Shown here piece after piece: positions 30,745 to 39,200 of a stretch of DNA of 64,000 bases. Within the stretch, counting starts at the first letter, position 1. Every line of letters begins with the position of its first letter. The position numbers and the translations under genes are program-made. The notes under the pieces were generated by a model, which was not told where the DNA came from, did not search any database, and was given only the letters and a program-made list of their open reading frames with translations. The DNA is from Bacillota bacterium (GTDB lineage Bacteria; Bacillota; Clostridia; Christensenellales; Aristaeellaceae): NCBI GenBank assembly GCA_023404345.1, contig JAEYCB010000048.1, positions 1-64,000 of the forward strand, written 5' to 3'.

Positions 30745-32505
30745 TCACATCGCCTTGGTAGAGTTGCAGCTCACCATGCCGCGCTCGGCATCCAGCGTGA
30801 CGACCGCTCCGCTTTTGAGGATGCGGGTGGCGTTTTCCGCGCCGATGATCACGGGGATGTTCAGGCTCATACCGGCAATGGCGCCATGGCCGTTGGGGTT
30901 GGAATCCTCCAGAATCAGACCGCTGGCCTTGCGCACCAGGGGCAGCAGCGTGTTGCTCGTCTGGGAAATGACCAGAATATCGCCATCCTGGAAAGTGCGC
31001 AGGGCCTCCTCGCCGTTTTGGCACACGCACAGACTGCCGCAGCAGCTCTGCTGCGTCACACCCCGTCCGGTAACCAGAATATGGCCGACCACATGCACCT
31101 TCATCAGGTTGGTGGTGCCGCTGATGCCAAGCGGCACGCCGGCGGTCATCACGACCAGCTCGCCGTCGTGCAAAAGCCCGGCTTCCTCTCCCGCTTCCAC
31201 CGCACGTTCAAACAGGTCGTCGGTGTTGGTGGCTTCCTCGATCATGAGGGGAATCACGCCCCAGCTCAAATTGAGCTGACGGCACACCGTTTCGTCGGTG
31301 GTGCAGCAGATGATGGGGCAGCTGGGGCGATACTTGGAAATCATGCGAGCAGTGCGCCCGCCCTTGGTTACGGTCAGAATGGCTGCCGCACCTAGGTCAT
31401 GCGCAGAGGTGCAGGTGGCGTGAGAAATGGCGTTGGTCACATCGGGCGTGAGATCGGTGTCACGTTCCTTGAAACGCTTGCGGTAGTTGATATCCGCCTC
31501 GGCAGACATAGCGATGCGCGCCATGGTCCGCACAGCCTCCACCGGATACTGGCCCGCTGCCGTCTCACCCGAAAGCATGATGGCGCTGGTGCCGTCGTAG
31601 ATGGCGTTGGCCACGTCGGCAGCCTCGGCGCGGGTAGGACGCGGGTTTTTCATCATGCTGTCGAGCATCTGGGTGGCGGTGATGACCTGCTTGCCGGAAG
31701 AATATGCCTTGTGAATGAGCATCTTCTGGATGACAGGCACCTTTTCCAGCGGGATTTCCACGCCCAGGTCGCCGCGGGCCACCATGATGCCGTCGCTCAC
31801 GCGCAGAATTTCGTCGATATTCTGCACGCCCTGCATGTTTTCGATCTTGGCGATGATGGATACGTTGGTGCGGCCCAGCGCGCTGAAGAGCTTGCGCACG
31901 TCCAGAATGTCCTCCGCCGTGCGGGTGAAGGAAGCGGCCACAAAGTCCACGCCGTTTTTGACACCGAAGGCGATGTCCTCACGGTCCTTCTGACTGAGGT
32001 AGGGCATGCTGAGGTCCACGTCGGGGACGTTGACGCTCTTTCGGTCGGAGATCACGCCGTCGTTGTTGACGATGCAGACAATCTCGCTGGCAGTCAGGCT
32101 GCGCACGGTCATGCCCACCAGACCGTCGTCAATCAAAATGGTGGTTCCCTCGTGGATGTCGCGCGGCAGGTCAGGATAAGTGATGGAGGCGCGCTCGGCG
32201 TTGCCTACCACGCTCTGGGTAACCAAAGTAAAGGTCTGCCCCTTCTTGAGCTGGACCTTTCCATTTTCAAACGTTTCCAGGCGGATTTCCGGGCCTTTGG
32301 TGTCCAGCATGGTGGCGATGGGCAGGTTCAGCTCCCGCCGGAACGCCTCGATGCGGCGAATGTTGTTGAGATGCGTTTCGTGCGTGCCGTGGGAAAAATT
32401 GAGTCTGGCCACATTCATGCCCGACAGAATCAGCTCGCGGAGGACGGCGTCGTCCTCAGTGGCGGGGCCGAGCGTACATACGATCTTGGTCTTGCGGTGG
32501 ATCAT
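30745..32505 (-). CDS. pyk: Pyruvate kinase with C-terminal PEP-utiliser-like domain
   Basis: Converts PEP and ADP to pyruvate and ATP. 586 residues: the catalytic barrel opens TKIVCTLGPATEDDAV, with NVARLNFSHGTHETH, DTKGPEIRLETF, and active-site MVARGDLGVEIPLEKVPVIQ and ATQMLDSMMKNPRPTRAEAA. The C-terminal 90 residues form a PEP-utilising swivel-like domain (GHGAIAGMSLNIPVIIGAEN), as in Geobacillus-type enzymes, where the Thr-Ser-His-Ala loop is NGHGA here. Start at 32505 follows AAAGGAT. The window also has ppdK, so PEP and pyruvate can be interconverted both ways. Confidence 0.95.
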   Translation of the reverse strand: MIHRKTKIVCTLGPATEDDAVLRELILSGMNVARLNFSHGTHETHLNNIRRIEAFRRELNLPIATMLDTKGPEIRLETFENGKVQLKKGQTFTLVTQSVVGNAERASITYPDLPRDIHEGTTILIDDGLVGMTVRSLTASEIVCIVNNDGVISDRKSVNVPDVDLSMPYLSQKDREDIAFGVKNGVDFVAASFTRTAEDILDVRKLFSALGRTNVSIIAKIENMQGVQNIDEILRVSDGIMVARGDLGVEIPLEKVPVIQKMLIHKAYSSGKQVITATQMLDSMMKNPRPTRAEAADVANAIYDGTSAIMLSGETAAGQYPVEAVRTMARIAMSAEADINYRKRFKERDTDLTPDVTNAISHATCTSAHDLGAAAILTVTKGGRTARMISKYRPSCPIICCTTDETVCRQLNLSWGVIPLMIEEATNTDDLFERAVEAGEEAGLLHDGELVVMTAGVPLGISGTTNLMKVHVVGHILVTGRGVTQQSCCGSLCVCQNGEEALRTFQDGDILVISQTSNTLLPLVRKASGLILEDSNPNGHGAIAGMSLNIPVIIGAENATRILKSGAVVTLDAERGMVSCNSTKAM

Positions 32506-32510
32506 TTCGA

Positions 32511-32978
32511 TCATCCTTTCCGGGATTGTTCTATTTCAAGCAGCTTTTCTTTGATGCCAAGCCCTCCCGCATAACCGGTCAGGCTTCCGTCCGCCCCCAC
32601 CACGCGGTGGCAGGGGATCAGAATGGGCAGCGGGTTGCGGTGATTGGCCATGCCTACGGCACGGCACGCGCGCGGGCTGCCCACGGCCTGCGCCTGCTGC
32701 GCGTAGGTGCGGGTCTGTCCGTAGGGGATCTCCAGCAGCGCCTGCCAGCAGCGCCGCTGAAACGGCGTGCCCCGCGCATCCAGCGGCAGGTCGAAGCCCG
32801 TTCTTTCACCGCGGAAGTATTCCTCCAACTGCGCAAACGCCCGCAGAATCAGCGGCGTTTCCGTAAGCAGCGCATCCTGCGGCGCATGGGGGCCAAACAG
32901 CACCCCCGTCAGCGCGCCCGCCTCCTCCGTCAGAGTCAGGGGACCGATGGGTGTCTCCCGCGTCCACGCGCTGGTCAT
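32511..32978 (-). CDS. ogt: Methylated-DNA-protein cysteine methyltransferase
   Basis: A 155-residue suicide repair protein that removes alkyl groups from O6-methylguanine. The catalytic motif is PILIPCHRVVGADGSLTGYA with the acceptor Cys of PCHRV; GTPFQRRCWQALLEIPYGQT is the DNA-binding helix-turn-helix, and RACRAVGMANHRNP the arginine finger region. Start 32978 is an ATG overlapping the end of the Lgt-like gene. Short N-terminal domain as in Ogt. Confidence 0.95.
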   Translation of the reverse strand: MTSAWTRETPIGPLTLTEEAGALTGVLFGPHAPQDALLTETPLILRAFAQLEEYFRGERTGFDLPLDARGTPFQRRCWQALLEIPYGQTRTYAQQAQAVGSPRACRAVGMANHRNPLPILIPCHRVVGADGSLTGYAGGLGIKEKLLEIEQSRKG

Positions 32979-33997
32979 GCGTCCGTCTCTCCCGTCGTCC
33001 GGCATGTGCGTGAGCCGCTGCATGTAGCGCGCAGCAGCGAGGCGGGCACGACAAACATCGCCGCGCAGAACACGGCCATCAGCGCATAGTCCCGGCCCAT
33101 GGACGGCTGTCCCCAAGACAGGCGCCCATCCAGCGAAAACTCCAGCAGCACAACGCCCGCCACGCATAGAAGCATGACTGCCCAGCCAAGCCATAGCCCG
33201 GCTTTTTTCTGTCCGAGACGCGCATAGCGCACGCTGAGCACCGCGCAGGCAAAAACCGTCATCAGCGCGGCGGCCAGCTGGCCCACCCGCAGGAAAATCA
33301 CCAGCATATGCCCATCGTCGCGCAGGCTTTCCAAAAGAATCTGGGAAGCGCCCAGCAGCGCCATGAAAAACAGCGCCGTGTCCCCCTGCCGGGAGCATTC
33401 GCGCCGGCTCAGCCACCGCGAAGCCGCCAGCGTGGCTATAAAGATCAGCACGCCCGCCACGGCCTCATAAGCCCACACGTTAAGGCGGTATTCCACCGCC
33501 ACACCCATGCGGCTCTGCAAAAACAGCCATGGCATGGCAGCGGTCAACGTGCCTTCCTCAACGGCCTTTCCCACACCCAGATCGGTAAATTGCTCGCCCC
33601 GGCGCAACAGCGCAATGGACAGGCCCAGCGGCAGGCACATCATATCCAACACAGCGGCGGGGCGCACCTTCATCAGCCGCGCGCTGATCACTGCCGCCAG
33701 CGCAAGCCCCGCCAGCATCCCCGGCATGGACAGCCCGCCGTCGAAGAAGCGCAGCATCAGCCAGGGATTTTCATAGGTTTCGCAAAAATCAGAAAGATGG
33801 AACACGCAGTACAGTGCCCGCGCACACAGGATGCCCAGCGGAATGGCAAGCAGTCCGAACACGCCCGTCAGCCCCGCAGGCATGCGCCGCCTGCGTGCAA
33901 GGATTGCCATGCCACCCAGCAGCACGAGCGCCGCGGCGCTTGCGCACAGCCCATAGGCGTGCGCCGTCATTCCCAGAACGGAAAAGGTGCTGTCCAT
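32975..33997 (-). CDS. Divergent Lgt-family membrane protein
   Basis: A 340-residue protein with about nine helices, related to prolipoprotein diacylglyceryl transferase. It keeps the segment FFDGGLSMPGMLAGLALAAV, like the GGIAIYGGVIGG of Lgt, and late ESLRDDGHML. At the signature site canonical Lgt reads GRWGNYFN; here it is LRRGEQFT (residues 131-138), so both conserved Asn are lost and the enzyme may not transfer diacylglycerol. A canonical lgt is at 45,155. It overlaps ogt by 4 bases and the glycosidase precedes it. Confidence 0.75.
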   Translation of the reverse strand: MDSTFSVLGMTAHAYGLCASAAALVLLGGMAILARRRRMPAGLTGVFGLLAIPLGILCARALYCVFHLSDFCETYENPWLMLRFFDGGLSMPGMLAGLALAAVISARLMKVRPAAVLDMMCLPLGLSIALLRRGEQFTDLGVGKAVEEGTLTAAMPWLFLQSRMGVAVEYRLNVWAYEAVAGVLIFIATLAASRWLSRRECSRQGDTALFFMALLGASQILLESLRDDGHMLVIFLRVGQLAAALMTVFACAVLSVRYARLGQKKAGLWLGWAVMLLCVAGVVLLEFSLDGRLSWGQPSMGRDYALMAVFCAAMFVVPASLLRATCSGSRTCRTTGETDA

Positions 33998-34002
33998 CGC
34001 CC

Positions 34003-35025
34003 TTATTCTCCCGCGGTGGCGCTGGCAAAGTAGATGATATCGGTCACGGAGCGCTCGGCCTGAGGCTTGTCATTATAGACTTCGCCGTTGAAGGCCAGCG
34101 TGGCGCTGTTGCCGCCGTCCAGGTTATAGGCCTGCTTCGCTCCAAGCTGACCCATGATATCGGCAAACTCCGCCAGCGTCACGCCAGCGGACTGGTCGGT
34201 GCGGCCGTTGACCGCCACCAGCGCATAGGTCAGCGTGCCCAGCTGCGCAATGCCTGCGCGCGGGTTTTTCTGATGGGGGTCAAACTGATAGTTTTCAGGA
34301 ATCTCCTGTACCTCGCCATCCACCACCAGCGCGGGGCCGAAGAAGAAGCCATTGATGATCTCGTGCTCGGATTTGAAAGCCGCCACGCCGTTTTCCTGCA
34401 CATCATGCCCATGGAGATAGATGTGGAAGTCGCCCAGTTCGTCAATGAGCAGAAGGTCCATGTTCTGGCTGGTCTTTTCGCGGTAGGTTTCGCCCATACG
34501 CACGATGTAGCCGGCCTTGGTTTTGGTAAAATAATCACCGTTGAGGGCTACAATGCCGTTATAATTCTTGGCGATGGTCGTGGTCTGGTTGGTGCTGGAG
34601 GAACTGATCTTCTGCCCCGCTACCGCCGTGCGCAGCTGCGAGGGCGTGGCGATCTTGACATAGGCGATGAACACATCGCTGTCATACATGCGCTTTTGCT
34701 CCAACTCCACGATGATGGTATCGTCGCGGTAGCCATTTTCGGTATAGTTGGCCGCAATCGGCGTGTTGCCGGGTGTGAACAGGTCAATGGGCAGCGCGTC
34801 TACCGTGGCGGCGGGCAAAATGTCGCTGAATACAGCGCTGGCCAGCACGGCATCGGGCCTGGGCAAAGAGGCGTCCTCCCAGCTTTCCTCCTCATAGGCG
34901 GCATCCAGATAGCGCTGCTGCGCCTCCTCCGTAACCGCCCCGGAGGGAATCAAAAACGTCAGGGATACTGCCATCAGCACCGCGAGCACGCTTGCGGCTG
35001 AAACATAAAATTTGCGCATCATCAT
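34003..35025 (-). CDS. Phosphodiester glycosidase family secreted protein
   Basis: A 340-residue protein of the NAGPA/DUF2233 type. One N-terminal membrane helix (residues 5-25) followed by an outside region. The domain has IVALNGDYFTKTKAGYIVRM, HDVQENGVAAF and the final KQAYNLDGGNSATLAFNG, the conserved Asp-Gly-Gly-Asn region of phosphodiester glycosidases. These act on cell-surface or capsular phosphodiesters. Three ATGs in a row (35025-35019) follow GAGGAAGG. It heads the operon with the Lgt homologue, ogt and pyk. Confidence 0.8.
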   Translation of the reverse strand: MMMRKFYVSAASVLAVLMAVSLTFLIPSGAVTEEAQQRYLDAAYEEESWEDASLPRPDAVLASAVFSDILPAATVDALPIDLFTPGNTPIAANYTENGYRDDTIIVELEQKRMYDSDVFIAYVKIATPSQLRTAVAGQKISSSSTNQTTTIAKNYNGIVALNGDYFTKTKAGYIVRMGETYREKTSQNMDLLLIDELGDFHIYLHGHDVQENGVAAFKSEHEIINGFFFGPALVVDGEVQEIPENYQFDPHQKNPRAGIAQLGTLTYALVAVNGRTDQSAGVTLAEFADIMGQLGAKQAYNLDGGNSATLAFNGEVYNDKPQAERSVTDIIYFASATAGE

Positions 35026-35222
35026 CGTTCCTTCCTCAAACAAAACTGGATAAAACCATGCCGTCCGGCGCTCAATGCACACAAAACGACACTTTATTAT
35101 ACAACAGCCATCCCCTGCGCACAAGCCGCCATTTATGCTCTCCTGCCGCTAAAGTCACGCTAAAGTTATGAGGCAGCGCGCAGCCCGCCGCCTGGAAAAA
35201 AGCCCGGGCCCTGCATTTTGAT

Positions 35223-35251
35223 TTGCGTTTCCAGTCTCTATGAAGTATAAT
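35223..35251 (+). promoter_or_regulatory. Promoter of the riboflavin kinase-ecf-truA operon
   Basis: TTGCGT (35223-35228), 17 bases, TATAAT (35246-35251), 45 bases before the start of the riboflavin kinase gene. Confidence 0.7.
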
Positions 35252-35295
35252 ACTTGCGCTTTCCATTCTTACCTTATCAGGAAAGGAGCGCCGCT

Positions 35296-35766
35296 ATGCC
35301 CAATCCCTCCGCCCTGCCGGATGGCATGGCTCTGTTTACTTTTCACGGACGCGTGGTGCGCGGCAAGCGGCTTGGCAGCCGGCTGGGCTTTCCCACGGCC
35401 AATATCGCCTACGACCCGCAAAGCCGAGCCTGGCCGCGCGAGGGCGTATATGTGGGCGTGGCGCAGCTGGACGGCGAAAGCCGCGGCTATGTGTGCATCA
35501 TCAATCAGGGCCGCCACCCCACCGTGCCCGAAGGCATGGCCACGGTGGAGGCCCATCTGCTGGGCCACGAGCACCGCGACCTCTATGGCATGGGCCTTAC
35601 GCTGGCCTACTGCCTCTATCTGCGGCCGGAGCAGACGTTTCCCTCGCTGGAAGCGCTTCGGGACCAGCTGGACCGCGACCGTTTGAGCGCGGTGCGCTGG
35701 GCCGGGGAAAACGCCCCCGAACTGCTGACCGGGCTGGATGCCGGCCCACTTCCCCACCAAGCATAA
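35296..35766 (+). CDS. Riboflavin kinase (single domain)
   Basis: A 156-residue flavokinase that makes FMN from riboflavin and ATP. GFPTANIAYDPQSRAWPREG holds the PTAN motif that binds Mg-ATP; GVYVGVAQLDG and INQGRHPTVP, and then the EAHLLGHEHRDLYG Asp/Glu segment, match the RibF C-terminal domain. The N-terminal FAD synthetase domain is absent, so it is monofunctional. Start 35296 follows AAAGGAG. It heads an operon with the ECF transporter ATPases, which suggests the ECF may serve flavin or other vitamin uptake. Confidence 0.9.
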   Translation: MPNPSALPDGMALFTFHGRVVRGKRLGSRLGFPTANIAYDPQSRAWPREGVYVGVAQLDGESRGYVCIINQGRHPTVPEGMATVEAHLLGHEHRDLYGMGLTLAYCLYLRPEQTFPSLEALRDQLDRDRLSAVRWAGENAPELLTGLDAGPLPHQA

Positions 35767-35785
35767 AGGAGCCGTGCAAAGGAAC

Positions 35786-36643
35786 ATGCCAAACGAAAGC
35801 TATTCCTATCCCATGCAGACCGAAAACGTCTGCTACCAATACGACGAGGACGACGCCGCCGCCGTGGATCATGTGAGCCTGAACGTGGAAAAGGGCTCGT
35901 TTGTGGCGGTGTTGGGGCACAATGGCAGCGGCAAGAGCACGCTGGCCAAGCTGATGAATGCCCTCTACCTGCCTACGGAAGGCCGCGTGCTGGTCTGCGG
36001 GCTGGACACCGCTCAGGACGAGGAAGTCTGGCACGTCAGGCGGCATGCGGGCATGGTGTTCCAGAACCCGGATAACCAGATTGTGGCCAACGTGGTGCGC
36101 GAGGACGTGGCCTTTGGCCTGGAAAACCTGGGCGTGCCGCATGAGGACATGATCCCCCGCATCGACGCGGCCCTGGCTGCCGTGCGCATGACCGAGCGCG
36201 CCTCCTTTGCGCCGCACATGCTCAGCGGCGGGCAAAAACAGCGCGTAGCCGTAGCCGGTGTATTGGCCATGCAGCCGGAGGTTATGATTCTGGACGAGGC
36301 CACCGCCATGCTGGACCCCTCCGGCCGCGCCGACGTGCTCGCCACTGTGCGCAAGCTCAACCGTGAACAGGGCATGACGGTGATCTGGATTACGCACTTT
36401 ATGGAAGAGGCCGCCGTGGCCGACCGAGTGGTGGTGCTGGACAAGGGCAAAATTGCGCTGGACGGCACGCCTGCCGAGGTGTTTTCGCAGGTTCAGAAAG
36501 TCAAGGCTCTGGGCCTGGACGTGCCCCCCATGGCCGAGCTGGCCATGCGCCTCAACGCGGGCGGCCTCAGCCTGCCCGATGGCATTCTCACCGTGGCCGA
36601 TATGGTAAAGGAGCTGAAAAAAGCGCTATGCCCATCCAAGTAG
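35786..36643 (+). CDS. ecfA1: ECF transporter ATPase EcfA1
   Basis: ATP-binding subunit of the group II energy-coupling factor, powering vitamin uptake with interchangeable S-components. 285 residues: Walker A GHNGSGKSTLAKL (about 44-52), Q-loop FQNPDNQIVANVV, signature LSGGQKQRVAVAG, Walker B VMILDEATAMLDPSG and switch His in IWITHFMEEA. Start 35786 follows AAAGGAAC. EcfA2 begins 16 bases before its end, so they are coupled. Confidence 0.95.
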   Translation: MPNESYSYPMQTENVCYQYDEDDAAAVDHVSLNVEKGSFVAVLGHNGSGKSTLAKLMNALYLPTEGRVLVCGLDTAQDEEVWHVRRHAGMVFQNPDNQIVANVVREDVAFGLENLGVPHEDMIPRIDAALAAVRMTERASFAPHMLSGGQKQRVAVAGVLAMQPEVMILDEATAMLDPSGRADVLATVRKLNREQGMTVIWITHFMEEAAVADRVVVLDKGKIALDGTPAEVFSQVQKVKALGLDVPPMAELAMRLNAGGLSLPDGILTVADMVKELKKALCPSK

Positions 36644-37491
36644 AGCATCTTACGCATACCTACATGCCCGGCAGCCCCTTTTCCGCCGTGGCGCTCAACG
36701 ACGTGAGCCTGACCATCGAGGATGGCGAGCTCATTGGCCTGCTGGGTCATACCGGCAGCGGCAAGACCACGCTGGTGCAGCATTTGAACGGCCTGATCAA
36801 GCCCACTTCCGGCCGCGTGGTGGTGGATGGGCTGGACCTGACCCAGAAGGGCGTGAGCCTTCTGGAAGTGCGCAAAAAGGTCGGGCTGGTGTTTCAGTAT
36901 CCGGAATACCAGCTGTTTGAGGAAACCGTAGCCAAGGACATCGCCTTCGGTCCCCGCAATATGGGGCTTGACGCGGAAGAAATCGACCGGCGCGTGCGCG
37001 GGGCGATGCAGCAGGTGGGCCTGAATTATGACGAGGTGGCCGATCGCTCGCCCTTTGAGCTCAGCGGCGGCCAAATGCGCCGCGTGGCAATCGCAGGCGT
37101 GCTGGCCATGCATCCGCGCGTGCTGATTCTGGACGAGCCTACCGCCGGGCTGGACCCGGCGGGGCGCAACAGCATTCTGCAAATGATCCAGGACCTGCAT
37201 GCCGCAGGGGGACTGACGGTGATCATGGTCAGCCACAGCATGGATGATATCTCCACTTTGGCCACGCGCCTGGTGGTGATGAGCCGGGGCGAGCTGGTCA
37301 TGACCGGCACGCCGCGCGAGGTGTTTCTCCAGCAGGACAAGCTGCGTTCCATCGGTCTGGGCGTACCCCAGGCGGCGGAACTGACCCACGCATTGATTGC
37401 CGAGGGCTTCCCGCTGCCGGAGGATCTCTACACGCTTGACGAGGTATGCCATGCCATTCTGGCGCTGAAAAAGGAGGGCCGCGCATGCTGA
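36628..37491 (+). CDS. ecfA2: ECF transporter ATPase EcfA2
   Basis: Second, non-identical ATPase of the ECF module (287 residues). Walker A GHTGSGKTTLVQHLNGL, Q-loop FQYPEYQLFEETVAKDIAFG, signature LSGGQMRRVAIAGVLAMHPR, Walker B LILDEPTAGLDPAGRN. The family-specific GPRNMGLDAEEIDRRV follows the Q-loop. It forms a dimer with EcfA1 and docks on EcfT. No S-component lies in the operon, so substrate-binding subunits are elsewhere. Confidence 0.96.
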   Translation: MPIQVEHLTHTYMPGSPFSAVALNDVSLTIEDGELIGLLGHTGSGKTTLVQHLNGLIKPTSGRVVVDGLDLTQKGVSLLEVRKKVGLVFQYPEYQLFEETVAKDIAFGPRNMGLDAEEIDRRVRGAMQQVGLNYDEVADRSPFELSGGQMRRVAIAGVLAMHPRVLILDEPTAGLDPAGRNSILQMIQDLHAAGGLTVIMVSHSMDDISTLATRLVVMSRGELVMTGTPREVFLQQDKLRSIGLGVPQAAELTHALIAEGFPLPEDLYTLDEVCHAILALKKEGRAC

Positions 37492-38291
37492 GGGACATCA
37501 CTTTAGGTCAGTATATTCCCGGCGACACGGTCATTCACCGCCTGGACCCGCGATGCAAGATTATTCTCACCATCCTCTATATTGCCGTCATCTTCTGCGT
37601 CACCAGCCCGGTGTGGTATGTGATTCCGCTGGCGTATCTGCTTCTGGCCTCGCGTCTGTCGGGCCTGTCGGCCAAGCGGCTGCTCAAATCCGTTAAACCG
37701 CTGCGCTTTCTGCTGATTCTGACTTTCGTGCTCAACTTGTTTTTCTCCGCCGGCACCACGGTGTGGGTACAATGGGGCTTCCTGCGCATCACGCAGGAAG
37801 GCTTCCTGACCGCCATACATTTCAGCATGCGCCTGGTATTCCTGGTGGCGGGCACGTCGCTGCTGACCCTCACAACGTCGCCCGTGGCGCTGAGCGATGG
37901 GCTTGAAAAGCTGCTCAGTCCCCTCAAGATTGTCCGCTTTCCCGCGCATGAGCTGGCCATGATGATGACCATCGCGCTTCGCTTCATCCCCACGCTGATT
38001 GAGGAAGCGGATAAAATCATGAAGGCCCAGATGGCCCGTGGCGCGGATTTTGAAAGCGGCAACCTGCTCAAGCGCGCAAAGGCCATGATTCCTCTGCTGG
38101 TGCCGCTGTTCGTCAGCGCTTTCCGCCGCGCGGGCGATCTGGCAATGGCCATGGAAGCGCGCTGCTACCACGGCGGCGAGGGCCGCACCCGCCTGCGGGT
38201 GCTGCGCTACACGCAAAGCGACCTGTGGGCCCTGCTGGCCACCGTGGGCACGTTGCTGGTAACCATCTTTGCCGGGATGTGGCTGAAATGA
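37485..38291 (+). CDS. ecfT: ECF transporter transmembrane protein EcfT
   Basis: A 268-residue membrane protein with five to six helices that couples the ATPases to S-components. The two coupling helices carry Ala-Arg motifs: ADKIMKAQMARGADFESGNL and AMEARCYHGGEGRTRLRVL. IPGDTVIHRLDPRCKI at the start is the usual EcfT opening. It overlaps ecfA2 by 7 bases and truA by 4, the standard ecfA1-ecfA2-ecfT-truA order. Confidence 0.95.
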   Translation: MLRDITLGQYIPGDTVIHRLDPRCKIILTILYIAVIFCVTSPVWYVIPLAYLLLASRLSGLSAKRLLKSVKPLRFLLILTFVLNLFFSAGTTVWVQWGFLRITQEGFLTAIHFSMRLVFLVAGTSLLTLTTSPVALSDGLEKLLSPLKIVRFPAHELAMMMTIALRFIPTLIEEADKIMKAQMARGADFESGNLLKRAKAMIPLLVPLFVSAFRRAGDLAMAMEARCYHGGEGRTRLRVLRYTQSDLWALLATVGTLLVTIFAGMWLK

Positions 38292-39121
38292 GCAAGCTGC
38301 CCCCTATCGTAAAAGAGCATGCTCCCGCAGGTACCCACCGCGTGCTGCTCACCATCAGCTACGACGGCACAGCCTACGCGGGCTGGCAGTGGCAGGATAA
38401 CGCCTTGAGCGTGCAGCAGGTGCTGGAGGAGGCACTGGCCCGCCTGACCGGTGAAAAGACGCGCGTGACCGGCGCCAGCCGCACCGATGCAGGGGTACAC
38501 GCCCTGGGCCAGCGCGCCCACTTCGATACCTTCAGCCGCATTCCTCCGGACAAATTTCCCTTTGCACTCAACACCTTGCTTCCGCCCGACATCCGCGTGC
38601 TGGAGGGTTTTGCAGTCCCGTCCGACTTCCATGCGCGCTTCGACGCACGCGGCAAGCGCTACACCTACCGCATCCACAACGCGCCGCATGCCAGCGCGCT
38701 CATGCGCGGTCTCACCGCGCATGTGCCGCGCCCGCTGGATATGGACCGCATGCGCGAAAGCCTGCCCGCCCTGCTGGGCACACATGACTTCGCGGCCTTT
38801 CAGGCGTCGGGCGGCACGGCCAAGACCACCGTGCGTACCCTGACGGAGGCCACGCTTCACCGGGACGGGCCGCTCATCACGCTCACCGTGCGGGGCAACG
38901 CCTTTTTGTACAACATGGTGCGCATCATCGCGGGCACGCTGGTGGATATCGGCACAGGGAGGCTTTCGCCGGATGCCTTTGCGCGCGCACTGAACGGCGG
39001 CGGCCGTCTGGATCTGGGTGTCACCGCTCCCGCCTGCGGGCTGGAACTGACGTATGTCGGATACGATAACGACCCCGCAAAAGCAGGAATTTTGTCCCAT
39101 CAGCACGAACTTGTAGATTAA
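38288..39121 (+). CDS. truA: tRNA pseudouridine synthase A
   Basis: Modifies U38-40 in the anticodon stem of many tRNAs. 277 residues; RVLLTISYDGTAYAGWQWQD is the usual opening, and the catalytic Asp is D67 in TGASRTDAGVHALGQ; FQASGGTAKTTVRTL and ALNGGGRLDLGVTAPACGLE are late family marks. An extra 18-residue N-terminal stretch precedes the domain. It starts inside the ecfT stop. A GAGGAGCC/GGCTCCTC hairpin follows at 39123-39140. Confidence 0.96.
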   Translation: MSKLPPIVKEHAPAGTHRVLLTISYDGTAYAGWQWQDNALSVQQVLEEALARLTGEKTRVTGASRTDAGVHALGQRAHFDTFSRIPPDKFPFALNTLLPPDIRVLEGFAVPSDFHARFDARGKRYTYRIHNAPHASALMRGLTAHVPRPLDMDRMRESLPALLGTHDFAAFQASGGTAKTTVRTLTEATLHRDGPLITLTVRGNAFLYNMVRIIAGTLVDIGTGRLSPDAFARALNGGGRLDLGVTAPACGLELTYVGYDNDPAKAGILSHQHELVD

Positions 39122-39200
39122 GGAGGAGCCTTGGCTCCTCTCTGATGCCCAAGTGCATTCCTGGCGTCAGCCGTAAATAGAGAAAGTGAGTGACCCTGCC

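Noticed and set aside
31399..32574. Long plus-strand frames over pyruvate kinase
   Set aside because: His/Gly/Val-rich antisense reading of pyk; no ribosome site.
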